Part shown: positions 54,608 to 63,930 of the stretch, piece by piece
Layout of the letters: each line of letters begins with the position of its first letter
Numbering within the stretch: the stretch's first letter is position 1
NCBI GenBank assembly: GCA_900468535.1
Contig: UBTY01000030.1
Coordinates: forward strand, 1-64,000
Reading direction: 5' to 3'
Length of the DNA: 64,000 nucleotides
From: Hyphomicrobiales bacterium
GTDB taxonomy: Bacteria > Pseudomonadota > Alphaproteobacteria > Rhizobiales > Rhizobiaceae
Notes under the pieces: model-generated
What the model was told of the DNA's origin: nothing
The model's input: the letters and a program-made list of their open reading frames with translations, nothing else
The model's database searches: none
Program-made: the position numbers and the translations under genes

Positions 54608-56716
54608 TTACATCTTCTCCGCGACCTTGATCGCGAAGGCGTATTCGAACGCAATCTCCTCGAGGCGCTGGAAGCGGCCCGAGGCGCCGCCATGGCCGGC
54701 ATCCATGTTGGTCTTCAGCAGGATCGGCGCGGAGCCCGTCGTCTTTTCGCGCAGCCGCGCCACCCACTTTGCCGGCTCCCAGTAGGTCACGCGCGGATCG
54801 GTGAGGCCGCCGAGCGCCAGGATCGGCGGATAGGCCTTGGCGTCGACATTGTCGTAGGGCGAATAGGCGGCGATATGCTCGTATTCTTCCTTGCTGTCGA
54901 TCGGGTTGCCCCATTCGGGCCATTCCGGCGGGGTCAACGGCAGCGTGTCGTCGAGCATGGTGTTCAGCACGTCGACGAAGGGAACGGCAGCAATCAGGCC
55001 GGCGAACTTTTCCGGCGCCATGTTGGCAACGGCGCCCATCAGCATGCCGCCGGCCGAGCCGCCCTCGGCGATGATGTTCTTGTAGGAGGTGAACTTCTCC
55101 TGATTCAGATAGTCAGCGGCTGAGATGAAGTCCTTGAAGGTGTTGGTCTTCTTTTCCATCTTGCCGTCTTCGTACCAGGCAAAGCCCTTGTCCTTGCCGC
55201 CGCGGATATGGGCGATGGCATAGACGAAGCCGCGATCGGCAAGCGACAGGCAGTTGGTGTTGAAGCCGGCCGGAATGGTGATGCCGTAGGCGCCGTAGCC
55301 GTAGAGCAGGCAGGGGGCCGAGCCATCGAGCGGGGTGTCCTTGCGATAAAGCAGCGTGACGGGCACTTCAACGCCATCCCATGCCGGCGCGAAGACGCGG
55401 CGGGTGACGTAGTCATCGGGATTGTGGCCGGACGGCACTTCCTGGGTCTTCAACAGCGTGCGCTCGCGCGTCACCATGTTGTAGTCGTAAAGCTGGCTCG
55501 GCGTCGTCATCGAGGAGTAGGAGAAACGAATGACGTCGCTGTCGTATTCCGCAGCACCCTGCAGGCCGAGCGAATAGGCCTCTTCGGCAAAGGCGATTGC
55601 ATGCTCCTCGCCGGTACGGCGGTCGCGGATCATGATCTGCGGCAGGCCGTCCTTGCGCTCCAGCCACAGCAGGTGGCGGGCATAGGCCATGTGGCTGATG
55701 ATCAATGTTCCCGGCTTGTGCGGCACGACCTCGCGCCAGTTCGCCTTGCCCGGGTTTTCAACCGGCGCTTCCATGATCTTGAAATCCTTGGCGTCGCCGT
55801 CGTTCGTCAGGATGTAGAAGACGTCGCCGCCTTCCGTCATCGAATATTCGATGCCTTCCTCGCGCTCGGCCACCAGCTTCGGCTCCGCCGTCAGGTCCTT
55901 GGTGGACAGCAGGCGGTATTCCGAGGTCTCATGGTCGTGGATGTCGATGTAGATGAAGTCGTCGAGCAGCGAGCCGCCGACGCCCATGAAGAAGCCCGCA
56001 TCCTTCTCCTCATAGACCAACCGGTCTTCGGATTGAGGCGTCCCGATGATGTGGTGGAACACCTTCGAGGGGCGGTGGTTCTCGTCGAGCGCCGAGTAGA
56101 AGAAGCTCTTGCCGTCGGGTGCCCAGGCACCGCCGCCGCCGGTGTTCTCGATCACGTCGGGGAGATCCTCGCCTGACGTGAGATCGCGGACCTTCAGCGT
56201 ATAGAACTCGGAGCCCTTGTCGTCGTAGCCCCAGATGCCGCGGCTGTGGTCGGTCGAATGGTCGATACCTGCCAGCCGGAAATAGGCCTTGCCGGCCGCT
56301 TCCTTGTCACCGTCGAGCAGGACGGTGCGGATCGTCTCGTCCTTCACGTCGCCATCGCGAGGAATGCGGAAATAGCGCGGCTGTTCGCCGCCGGTGACGA
56401 AGAAGGTGCCGTAGGCGTAGTCGCCGTCCTTCATCGGCACGGAGCTGTCATCCTCCTTGATGCGGCCGCGCATCTCCGAGAACAGCGTCTTCTGCAGCGC
56501 CTTGGTGTCTTCCATCGCCGCGTTCATGTAGACATTTTCGGCTTCCAGATGCTGGCGGATCGCGGGGTCGAGGATCGACGGATCCTTGAACATCGCCTGC
56601 CAGTTGTCGGCGCGCAGCCAGGCATAGTCGTCGGTGCGCGTAATGCCGTGGCGCGTATCCGAGATCGGCTTCTTGGCGGCGACGGGCGGGTTCGGCAGGT
56701 TCTTGAAGACGGTCAA
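54608..56716 (-). CDS. ptrB: Oligopeptidase B (S9 prolyl oligopeptidase family)
   Basis: About 702 residues from the TTG at 56716 in LTVFKNLPNPPVAAKKP, 6 bases after GGAG; upstream in-frame codons to 56863 are probably untranslated. N-terminal beta-propeller, C-terminal alpha/beta hydrolase with the triad Ser in EGGSAGGM (about residue 530), Asp in GGLTDPRV and His in DAGHGG. Cytosolic; it cuts small peptides after Arg/Lys. Upstream of the DUF1697 gene. Confidence 0.9.
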   Translation of the reverse strand: MTVFKNLPNPPVAAKKPISDTRHGITRTDDYAWLRADNWQAMFKDPSILDPAIRQHLEAENVYMNAAMEDTKALQKTLFSEMRGRIKEDDSSVPMKDGDYAYGTFFVTGGEQPRYFRIPRDGDVKDETIRTVLLDGDKEAAGKAYFRLAGIDHSTDHSRGIWGYDDKGSEFYTLKVRDLTSGEDLPDVIENTGGGGAWAPDGKSFFYSALDENHRPSKVFHHIIGTPQSEDRLVYEEKDAGFFMGVGGSLLDDFIYIDIHDHETSEYRLLSTKDLTAEPKLVAEREEGIEYSMTEGGDVFYILTNDGDAKDFKIMEAPVENPGKANWREVVPHKPGTLIISHMAYARHLLWLERKDGLPQIMIRDRRTGEEHAIAFAEEAYSLGLQGAAEYDSDVIRFSYSSMTTPSQLYDYNMVTRERTLLKTQEVPSGHNPDDYVTRRVFAPAWDGVEVPVTLLYRKDTPLDGSAPCLLYGYGAYGITIPAGFNTNCLSLADRGFVYAIAHIRGGKDKGFAWYEDGKMEKKTNTFKDFISAADYLNQEKFTSYKNIIAEGGSAGGMLMGAVANMAPEKFAGLIAAVPFVDVLNTMLDDTLPLTPPEWPEWGNPIDSKEEYEHIAAYSPYDNVDAKAYPPILALGGLTDPRVTYWEPAKWVARLREKTTGSAPILLKTNMDAGHGGASGRFQRLEEIAFEYAFAIKVAEKM

Positions 56717-56964
56717 GGAAGGCTCCGGATACGTGATGTCAGGTGGGCAAGAGATAGAGGCGCGGATGCCTCCGATCAAGCGTCGAAGGCGTGCCGCGAT
56801 CACCTCTGTGTGAAAATCGAAGGAATGCTCACGTTGCCTTGATGTCACCACATTGTTTAACAAAGTCCGCTACGTCGCCCGGAATTTGCGCCCTGTTCGG
56901 CCGTGGAAAGCCCGGTTTTCCACAAGCTATTCCGGAATGAAGAATGCAAAGGAATCCCACTGTA

Positions 56965-57354
56965 ATGCCAAAACGCATCGTGTTGCTTCTGTCCGTTTTC
57001 AGCCTTGCCGTCCCTGCCTTCGCAGTCGATCCCGCAATCAAGAAGCAACTGGAAAAACTCGACCCCGCGACGCGCCTCGAGCAGAGCTGCGACACGGAGG
57101 CAATGAGCCGAATCAACAAGGACGAAACGGGCTACAAACCCGATAAGGTCATCGCTTACACCTTCAAGGATCCGGTCCCCAGCGACGACAAGCTGGAGGC
57201 GCCAGGCGCCGTCTTCCGCAGCAAGGGTGACTGGTATCATCTCTCCTATACCTGCGTTACCGGCCCGCAGCACATCAACGTCCGCGATCTGCAATACAAG
57301 ATCGGCGACAAGGTCCCGCGCGAGAAGTGGGAAAAATATTACCTCTACGATTGA
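56965..57354 (+). CDS. DUF930 protein, secreted
   Basis: 129 residues from the ATG in MPKRIVLLLSVFSLAVPAFA, a signal peptide; the ATG at 56944 would add 7 residues. Mature part: IKKQLEKLDPATRLEQSCDTEAMSRI and the paired Cys in SYTCVTGP are the DUF930 pattern of rhizobia. Periplasmic; function unknown. Divergent from ptrB. Confidence 0.8.
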   Translation: MPKRIVLLLSVFSLAVPAFAVDPAIKKQLEKLDPATRLEQSCDTEAMSRINKDETGYKPDKVIAYTFKDPVPSDDKLEAPGAVFRSKGDWYHLSYTCVTGPQHINVRDLQYKIGDKVPREKWEKYYLYD

Positions 57355-57504
57355 TCGGCAGCCTGCCTTCCTGAGGCCTTAGTCCGTCGGCATTAGCCAC
57401 CCAAGCGATGCCGGCGACCGGCCGGCAAGCGGCATCGAACCGCATGGCGTCGACGCGCTGCATGGGTTATGCAGCGGTTCAATATCGAACGGCTTGTCTC
57501 TGTT

Positions 57505-58317
57505 ATGAATCGTATTTTCCTGATCCCGGCTCTGCTGGTTGCCTCCGTTTCCGCTGTGTCTGCTGGCGTTCTTCCGTCAGCGGATGCGCCAGTCGTCGGC
57601 GCGCCCGCCAAGATCACGCCGCCGTCGAAAAAGACCGCTGGCCCGAAGCTCGTGGAGCCGCATCTGCGCATCGCAAGCTCGGGCATCAAGGGGCATGCCC
57701 GCGTCGCGCTCACCTTCGATGCCTGCATGGGCAAGGCCGACGACCGTATTCTTTCCGTCCTGGTCCGGGAACGCATTCCCGCGACAATCTTCGTCACGGC
57801 GCGCTGGCTGAAGCACAATCCGCAGGCGCTGCATGTCCTGCTTCAGAACCCGGATCTCTTTGAACTCGAAAACCACGGCCAGAACCATATTCCGGCCGTC
57901 GACACGCCGGTTTCTATCTATGGCATCGCATCGGCCGGCTCGCCGGAGGCGGTTCGTCAGGAAGTCCAGGGCGGCGCCGACGCCATGGTTGCGGCCGGCA
58001 TTGCGCAGCCGCGCTGGTTCCGCGGCTCGACGGCAAAATATGATCTCTCCTCGATCGCCCAGATCCGTGAGATGGGATACCGCATCGCCGGCTATTCCGT
58101 GAATGGCGACGGCGGCTCGCTGCTTGGCGCGGCCGTGACGGAAAAGCGGATCGCGTCCGCCAGGGATGGCGACGTGGTGATCTCCCATATCAACCAGCCG
58201 ACGCATGCGGCCGGTGAGGGCGTTGCCAAGGCGATCCTCGATCTGAAGGCGAAGGGCGTCGAGTTCGTCCGCCTGCAGGATGTCGAAGACAAGGGCGACG
58301 ACCAGACGACCGAGTAA
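57505..58317 (+). CDS. Secreted NodB-type polysaccharide deacetylase
   Basis: 270 residues from the ATG in MNRIFLIPALLVASVSAVSA, a signal peptide; ATG 57469 is an in-frame alternative. NodB homology: motif 1 VALTFDACMG (TFDA rather than TFDD), motif 2 ENHGQNH (H-x-x-x-H), motif 3 RWFRGSTAKYD, and VVISHINQP with the late His. It would remove acyl groups from a cell-surface glycan. The second metal Asp of motif 1 is not present, so activity is uncertain. Confidence 0.82.
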   Translation: MNRIFLIPALLVASVSAVSAGVLPSADAPVVGAPAKITPPSKKTAGPKLVEPHLRIASSGIKGHARVALTFDACMGKADDRILSVLVRERIPATIFVTARWLKHNPQALHVLLQNPDLFELENHGQNHIPAVDTPVSIYGIASAGSPEAVRQEVQGGADAMVAAGIAQPRWFRGSTAKYDLSSIAQIREMGYRIAGYSVNGDGGSLLGAAVTEKRIASARDGDVVISHINQPTHAAGEGVAKAILDLKAKGVEFVRLQDVEDKGDDQTTE

Positions 58318-58353
58318 GCGGCGTCAATTGAACGGTGCCGGGCCGCCCCGCCA

Positions 58354-59520
58354 TCACTTCGGCAATTGCGGCTGCACCTTCTCTTCGATCAGCAGTTCAT
58401 CGACGATGGTCATGACGATCAGAGAAAGCGGCAGTGCAAGCATGGCGCCGACGGCACCCCACATCCATGTCCAGAACAGGATGGCGAGGAAGACCACGAA
58501 AGGATTGATCTCCAGCCGCCGTCCCATCACCGCCGGAAAGATCAGGTTCTCCATCAGAAGATGAACGGTGAAGAACGCCGCAGCCGGCATCAGCCCGAAC
58601 AGCAGACTGTCATGCGTGATGATGCCCGCAATGGCAACGGCGAGCGTCATCATCGTGATCCCGAGATAGGGGATGAAGCTCGACAGGAAGGCGAAGAAGC
58701 CCCAGAGAACGGGCGCAGAAAGGCCCCCCGCATAGGCGATCACCATCATCACGACGCCGAGACAGGCGTAGATCAGCGATGCGGTCGCGAAATAGAAGCC
58801 GAGCACCTGTTCGACGCCGTTGATCACCCTGATCGCCGCGAGCCGCTGCGGGCGGGTGCGAAACATCATAATGACCGATTTCCTGAGGCTGACGCGTCCG
58901 GCGAGGAACAGCAGCAGTGCCGCGAAGAAGATCAGCGTCTGGATCAGCGCCGGCGTCAGGTTGGCCGTCACGATATGCAGGATGTTGCCCGTATTCTCGA
59001 GGAGCTTGTCGGCCGACATCGGGCCGCTCTGGAAGGTTTCCGGCGTAATGTGCAGCCATTTGATCCGCTCGAGATAGGGCATCAGCCGGTTCATCGTCTT
59101 TTCGGCGAAGGCCGGGCCTTCGTTGGCGAGTGTCGTCAGCGGGCCGGCCAGCGAGTTGGCGACGAGGAAGATCACCAAAGCCACGCTGGTCGAGAGAATG
59201 ACCGCATTGGTGATACGGGGGACACCGAGCTTGGTCAGCTTTTCGGCCAGCATGCCGAGGATCATCCCGACGACGATCGCGAGCGTCAGCGGGATGAGGA
59301 TGAGCGACATCATGTAGATGCCTGCCAGCGCAAGGATCGCGAATATCCCGATGATCGCCCAGGCCATGCTGACATCGAGCCCGTCCTTTTCGACCCGGCG
59401 TACCGGAGTCTGGGGCATATCCTCGGCTGCCGCGGCCATGTGGCGCGCCCAGGCGCTCACATGAGGTTCGGCGATGGCGACCTTCTTCGCCTGTCTGCGA
59501 ATGCCGTTGGCAATACCCAT
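58354..59520 (-). CDS. AI-2E family transporter (PerM-like)
   Basis: 388 residues from the ATG in MGIANGIRRQAKK, 9 bases after GGGGA. About seven to eight membrane helices; the family core VLWGFFAFLSSFIPYLGI and LLMENLIFPAVMGRRLEINPFVV is clear. Members move quorum-sensing or other small molecules, or Na+ by antiport. Upstream codons to 59706 are probably non-coding. Confidence 0.87.
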   Translation of the reverse strand: MGIANGIRRQAKKVAIAEPHVSAWARHMAAAAEDMPQTPVRRVEKDGLDVSMAWAIIGIFAILALAGIYMMSLILIPLTLAIVVGMILGMLAEKLTKLGVPRITNAVILSTSVALVIFLVANSLAGPLTTLANEGPAFAEKTMNRLMPYLERIKWLHITPETFQSGPMSADKLLENTGNILHIVTANLTPALIQTLIFFAALLLFLAGRVSLRKSVIMMFRTRPQRLAAIRVINGVEQVLGFYFATASLIYACLGVVMMVIAYAGGLSAPVLWGFFAFLSSFIPYLGITMMTLAVAIAGIITHDSLLFGLMPAAAFFTVHLLMENLIFPAVMGRRLEINPFVVFLAILFWTWMWGAVGAMLALPLSLIVMTIVDELLIEEKVQPQLPK

Positions 59521-59702
59521 GAAAATGTCCCCGGAAGCCCCGATGCTTCGCCGCCATAACGCGGGATGGCATGCAAGAGTTCCGGGCGTGCCCCGATATC
59601 GCCGCATCTTCGCGGCATCTTGGCGACGAGTTCGGCGGGGAGGCAGGGCCGCTCCTGGCTGTTTCGAAGCGAAGCGCCGTCTGCGGCCCTGTCTGGCTAG
59701 CG

Positions 59703-61220
59703 TCAAGCTTCTCCGGTCGCCGTCTCCATTGCGCGGTTGCGGCTCCCGAGAAAGGCCATGACCACGATCGCGGTCACGACCGTCACACCCGCCAGCAACC
59801 CGAGCAGCGTCGAGAACGCATGTCCGTAGCTCTGGATCAGAGCATCGCGGCCTGCCTGCGGCAGCGCATTGATGGCCGCTTCCAGATTCCCGGTCACAAG
59901 CCGCTGGGCGGCCGTTGTCGCTGCCTCACTGTTGCCTTGACCGATCGCACCGCGAACGAGCGCCGAAAGAACGGCGGTCACGATGGCCAATGCCACGCCT
60001 TCGCCAGCCACCCGCGTCGTGCTGAATATGCCGGTCGCCATGCCCGCGCGTTCCTTCGGGACCACGCTGACGGCCAGCCCATCCATGAGGCCCCAGGGCA
60101 GGCTGATGCCGACGCCGATTACCAGCAGTGGTGCGACAAGAAGTGCCGGATGGGCTGTGGCGTCGATCTCCGACAGCCAGATCAGCCCGGCAGCTGAGAC
60201 CAGCAGGCCGAAGCCGCAGATGGTTGCCGGTCCGAGCCAACGTGTCAGCAATCCAGAGACGACAGGCAGGATGAGCAGCGGTGCCGACAGCGCGATCATC
60301 ATTCGTCCGGCGGCGACCTCGCTCATGCCGTCTATGCCGACAAAACGGACCGGCAACAGGATCAGCAGCACCACGAAAGCATAGGCGGGTGCCGCAGCCA
60401 GCAGCTGCACGCCGACGAAGCGCGGGTAGCGGAAGAGCGACAGGTCAAGCATCGGTCGCTTCACCCTTTGCTCGATGACGCAGAAGAGCGCCATCAGCAG
60501 CGCCGATGCTGCAAGCAGGGCGACAACGGCCATGTCTTGCCACCCGCGTTCCGGCGCAAGCAGGACGCCGAAGGTGAAAAGCGTCAGCGACAGGGTGAAG
60601 CTGATCGCGCCGGGCCAGTCGAGACCGGAGGCGGCCGGGTCGCGCGTTTCATGCAGGAACGACAGCCCGAGAACAAAGGCGATCGCGCCCAGCGCAAAGA
60701 CGAGCGCAAATATGGCCGGCCAGCCGAAACTCTCGACCATCAGGCCGGAGGCGATCGGTCCGAACGCGAGGCCGACGCCGAAACTCGAGCCGACAATGCT
60801 GAAGGCGCGCATGCGGGCATGCCCGTCGAATTCCTGGGCGAGCGATGCCATGCCGCCCGAAAAGGCCGCGGCCGCCCCCAGCCCCTGCAGCGCGCGCACG
60901 ATGTCGAAGCAGACGATATCGAAGGAGAGGGCGAGGGCGGCCGAGAAGATCAGGAAGGCGGCAAGCCCGGCGAGGAAGATGCGCTTGCGCCCGTAGCTGT
61001 CGGCCAGCGCGCCTGCTGCCATCAGGCTGCTGCCGAAGGTCAGCATGAAGGCATTGGTCACCCAGTTGAGCGCAATCGGGCTGCCGCCGAGGTCGCGGCT
61101 GATCGCGGGCAAGGCGACGGCTGGCCCGGTGAATGTCAGAGGCATGGCGGCAGCCGCGCAGCAGACGCCGATGAGAGCCAGCGTCCTTGTTCTGGCGGGT
61201 GTTCGATCGATCATGGTCAT
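59703..61220 (-). CDS. MFS transporter, DHA2 (14-TM) type
   Basis: 505 residues from the ATG at 61220 (61214 possible); the extra 90 upstream codons overlap the LysR gene. D1-like motif TGPAVALPAISRDLG, motif A ALADSYGRKRIF, motif C GLAFGPIASGLMVE. Probably exports a drug or metabolite. Divergent from the LysR gene, 154 bases apart, so LysR-controlled. Confidence 0.88.
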   Translation of the reverse strand: MTMIDRTPARTRTLALIGVCCAAAAMPLTFTGPAVALPAISRDLGGSPIALNWVTNAFMLTFGSSLMAAGALADSYGRKRIFLAGLAAFLIFSAALALSFDIVCFDIVRALQGLGAAAAFSGGMASLAQEFDGHARMRAFSIVGSSFGVGLAFGPIASGLMVESFGWPAIFALVFALGAIAFVLGLSFLHETRDPAASGLDWPGAISFTLSLTLFTFGVLLAPERGWQDMAVVALLAASALLMALFCVIEQRVKRPMLDLSLFRYPRFVGVQLLAAAPAYAFVVLLILLPVRFVGIDGMSEVAAGRMMIALSAPLLILPVVSGLLTRWLGPATICGFGLLVSAAGLIWLSEIDATAHPALLVAPLLVIGVGISLPWGLMDGLAVSVVPKERAGMATGIFSTTRVAGEGVALAIVTAVLSALVRGAIGQGNSEAATTAAQRLVTGNLEAAINALPQAGRDALIQSYGHAFSTLLGLLAGVTVVTAIVVMAFLGSRNRAMETATGEA

Positions 61221-61374
61221 GGAAAATCCGCGTGGTTGGAGGATCTTTGCGCGGGCGACGGGTGGAAGTCCCGTTTGCATCCGCACCACCATGAGGATAA
61301 ATTTGCGCGAATGATCGGATAAGCCTCGGGCTTCTCCAGATATAATGGAATAATTCGCTCGAATAGGTGCGCCG

Positions 61375-62304
61375 ATGGACCAGTTCAATGGGCTTTCCGC
61401 CTTCGTAAAGACAGCCGACCTAGGCAGCTTCGTCTCCGCCGGTCGCGTGCTCGGCCTGTCTGCCTCGGCGGTCGGAAAGGCGGTCACCAACCTGGAAAGG
61501 CAGCTGGGCGTTCGCCTCTTTCAGCGCTCCACCCGAAGCATCAGGCTGACGGAGGAAGGGCGTCTGTTCCATGAACGCTGCCGCCGCGTTCTCGACGATC
61601 TCGACGATGCGCGTTCATCGCTTGCGCAGGCCGTCGCCGCGCCGCGCGGGCGTCTGCGGCTGAGCGTGCCGCTCGTCAGCTACCACCTCCTGCTGCCGAT
61701 TCTCCCCGATTTCACCCGGCTCTATCCCGAGGTCGAGCTCGATATCGATTTCAACGACCGGATCGTCGATCTGATAGAGGAGGGCGTCGATGTCGCGATC
61801 CGTAGCGGCAACCTGCAGGATTCGCGTCTGATGTCGCGTGCCCTGCGGCCGTTCCAGATGCTGCTCTGCGCGTCGCCCGATTATCTGGAGCGGCATGGCG
61901 TGCCGCAATGCCCCGCTGACCTGCAGGAGCATTTCGGCGTCCGGTTTCGCTTTCCGAACAGCGGCAAGCTGCAAAGCTGGCCGCTAGCGCTTCCGCCCGG
62001 TCAGCCCGAGCCGCTGTCGCGCACGGCGCTCATCTGCAACAACATGGAGGCGCTTCGCGGCGCAACGCTCAGCGGTTTGGGAATTGGCTGCATGCCGGAT
62101 TTTCTGGCGCGCGGCCCGGTTGCCGAGGGAAGGCTGCGCACCATCCTCGACGATCATATCGACGGTCCCGGCCAGTTTCACATGATCTGGCCGTCCAATC
62201 GTCACCTCTCGCCGAAGGTGCGCGTCCTCGTCGATTTTCTCACGAAGACGCTGTTTGCCAATCGGTGCGATATGCCGGGCAGCAATCAGGCGCAGCCCGT
62301 ATAG
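61375..62304 (+). CDS. LysR-family transcriptional regulator
   Basis: 309 residues. Helix-turn-helix near 17-37 (GSFVSAGRVLGLSASAVGKAV) and a substrate-binding domain from about 90 (RLRLSVPLVSYHLLLPIL...). Belongs to the group with MDQFNGLSAFVKTADLGSF start. Divergent from the MFS exporter, the usual regulator-target layout. Confidence 0.9.
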   Translation: MDQFNGLSAFVKTADLGSFVSAGRVLGLSASAVGKAVTNLERQLGVRLFQRSTRSIRLTEEGRLFHERCRRVLDDLDDARSSLAQAVAAPRGRLRLSVPLVSYHLLLPILPDFTRLYPEVELDIDFNDRIVDLIEEGVDVAIRSGNLQDSRLMSRALRPFQMLLCASPDYLERHGVPQCPADLQEHFGVRFRFPNSGKLQSWPLALPPGQPEPLSRTALICNNMEALRGATLSGLGIGCMPDFLARGPVAEGRLRTILDDHIDGPGQFHMIWPSNRHLSPKVRVLVDFLTKTLFANRCDMPGSNQAQPV

Positions 62305-62320
62305 TTGGGGAGAAGTGTAC

Positions 62321-63283
62321 TCAGACCGACAGCGTCAGGCCGATACCCCAGGGATCGTGCAGGAAGACGCCGCCGTTGCGCTTCTCGCTCTTGATTTCGA
62401 GTTCGTCGAGCTTGGCGACGGCCTTGTCGAGCGAGGCCTTGTCGTTGAAACGCAGCGTATAGTCCGACAGCCCGGTCATGCCGTCCACGCGGGTTCCCGC
62501 GCCACGGCTGTTCCAGATGTTGGCGGCGACATGGTGATGATAGTCGCCGGTCGCAAAGAAGCTCGCGCCCGGATAACGCGCCATTAGCTTCAGGCCAAGG
62601 ACGTCGCGATAGAAGACGTCAGCCTCCGGAATATTGCCGACCTGCAAGTGGATGTGTCCGATCGCCGTGCCATCGGCCATGCCGTTCCAGCTATCCTGTG
62701 GCGCGCTGTTGTAGAGCGCCTGCAGATCAAGCCGCAGCGTCGCCATCTCCACCTGTCCGTCCTGATGGAATTTCCATTGGTCGTGCGGCCGGTCGGCATA
62801 GATCTCGATGCCGTTGCCCTCGGGGTCGGAGAGATAGATCGCCTCGCTCACAAGATGGTCGGAGGCACCGTCGAGAGCGACATTGTTGTGTGCGGCATGG
62901 CGAAGCCAGCGGGCCAGCTCGATACGGTTAGGCATCAGGAAGGCGGTATGGAAGAGGCCGGCGGCGTTGCGCGGGGCGACGCGGACATCCTTGCCCGTCG
63001 TCAGCGCCAGAAGCGGCGTGCCGTCGACACCGAGAACCTCACCACTCGCGCTCTTTTCGATGACCTTCAGACCAAGCATGGATTGATAGAAACTCGAAAC
63101 CAGCGGCAGGTCGGTGACGACCAGGTGCGACTGGTCGACATAGGCAGGGCGCGTCAGGGCGTAGGAAGTTTCAGTGGTCATGCGTCGTTCTCCTGCCGTG
63201 GATGGGAGAGGCGTACCGGCGGTGGCGGCGAAAGCGCCGCCCGTAGCAATACCAAGGAATTTGCGCCGGTCCATGTGCCTCAT
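62321..63283 (-). CDS. Two-domain VOC (extradiol/glyoxalase fold) protein with Tat signal and internal start
   Basis: 320 residues from the ATG at 63283 (after AGGGGACCT). The start MRHMDRRKFLGIATGG is a Tat-type signal. The rest is a two-module VOC protein: YVDQSHLVVTDLPLVSSFY, DPEGNGIEIYADRPH (first metal Glu) and GHIHLQVGNIPEADVFYRD, DPWGIGLTLSV, as in catechol 2,3-dioxygenase (CatE)-like enzymes. A second ATG at 63181 (MTTETSYALTRP), directly after AGGAG with 8-base spacing, would give a cytosolic form of 286 residues. Substrate unknown. Confidence 0.8.
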   Translation of the reverse strand: MRHMDRRKFLGIATGGAFAATAGTPLPSTAGERRMTTETSYALTRPAYVDQSHLVVTDLPLVSSFYQSMLGLKVIEKSASGEVLGVDGTPLLALTTGKDVRVAPRNAAGLFHTAFLMPNRIELARWLRHAAHNNVALDGASDHLVSEAIYLSDPEGNGIEIYADRPHDQWKFHQDGQVEMATLRLDLQALYNSAPQDSWNGMADGTAIGHIHLQVGNIPEADVFYRDVLGLKLMARYPGASFFATGDYHHHVAANIWNSRGAGTRVDGMTGLSDYTLRFNDKASLDKAVAKLDELEIKSEKRNGGVFLHDPWGIGLTLSV

Positions 63284-63476
63284 AGGTCCCCTTGGTTGCT
63301 GTACTTGACCTCTATATGGCGGATTTCGATTGTTCACAGAAGTCCAGTTTTTGGCGATTCAGCGTTCGACGATCGTTGACGATAATATGCGGCGATCTTG
63401 ATCTTGATCAAAGCGCCTTATCTATTTTCTGAGAGATATCTGTGCCACCGCGACACGCGATAGAGGGAGCGCCGGA

Positions 63477-63911
63477 ATGTATAAAAAGATCATTGTCGCC
63501 ATCGAGATCGGTGCGCTGGAAGATGGGGCGCTGAGCTTCCGCAAGGCCGCGACATTGCTCGACGAGGGCGGCGAAATCATCCTGCTCAACGTCGTCGAGG
63601 ACATCCCGACCTATGTGGCCGTCGACCTGCCGGTGGAACTGGTCGAAAACGCTGCCAAGGATGCGCGCTCGCGGCTGGAGGAGCTGATCCTGGCGACCGG
63701 CATTCCCGCCAATATCGAGATCAGCCATGGCCGGCCTGCCAGCGGCATCATCGCCGCGGCCGAATCCCATGGTGCCGACCTCATCATCCTCGCGTCGCAC
63801 CTTCCGGACTTCAGCAACTACTTCATCGGCGCCACCGCGGACCGGGTCGTGCGCCACGCCAAATGCTCCGTGTTGGTCGATCGAAGACGTCAGGAAGCAA
63901 CCAGAAGATAA
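63477..63911 (+). CDS. Universal stress protein (UspA family)
   Basis: 144 residues with the ATP-binding UspA pattern: MYKKIIVAIEIG, GRPASGIIAAAESHGADLIILAS and the C-terminal GATADRVVRHAKCSVLV. Cytosolic, stress induced. The next gene starts 20 bases after its stop, probably same operon. Confidence 0.9.
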   Translation: MYKKIIVAIEIGALEDGALSFRKAATLLDEGGEIILLNVVEDIPTYVAVDLPVELVENAAKDARSRLEELILATGIPANIEISHGRPASGIIAAAESHGADLIILASHLPDFSNYFIGATADRVVRHAKCSVLVDRRRQEATRR

Positions 63912-63930
63912 TCACCCGATGGAGGGCCAA

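Noticed and set aside
58366-59559. 397-codon plus-strand frame opposite the AI-2E transporter
   Set aside because: Low-complexity charged translation antisense to a clear membrane protein.
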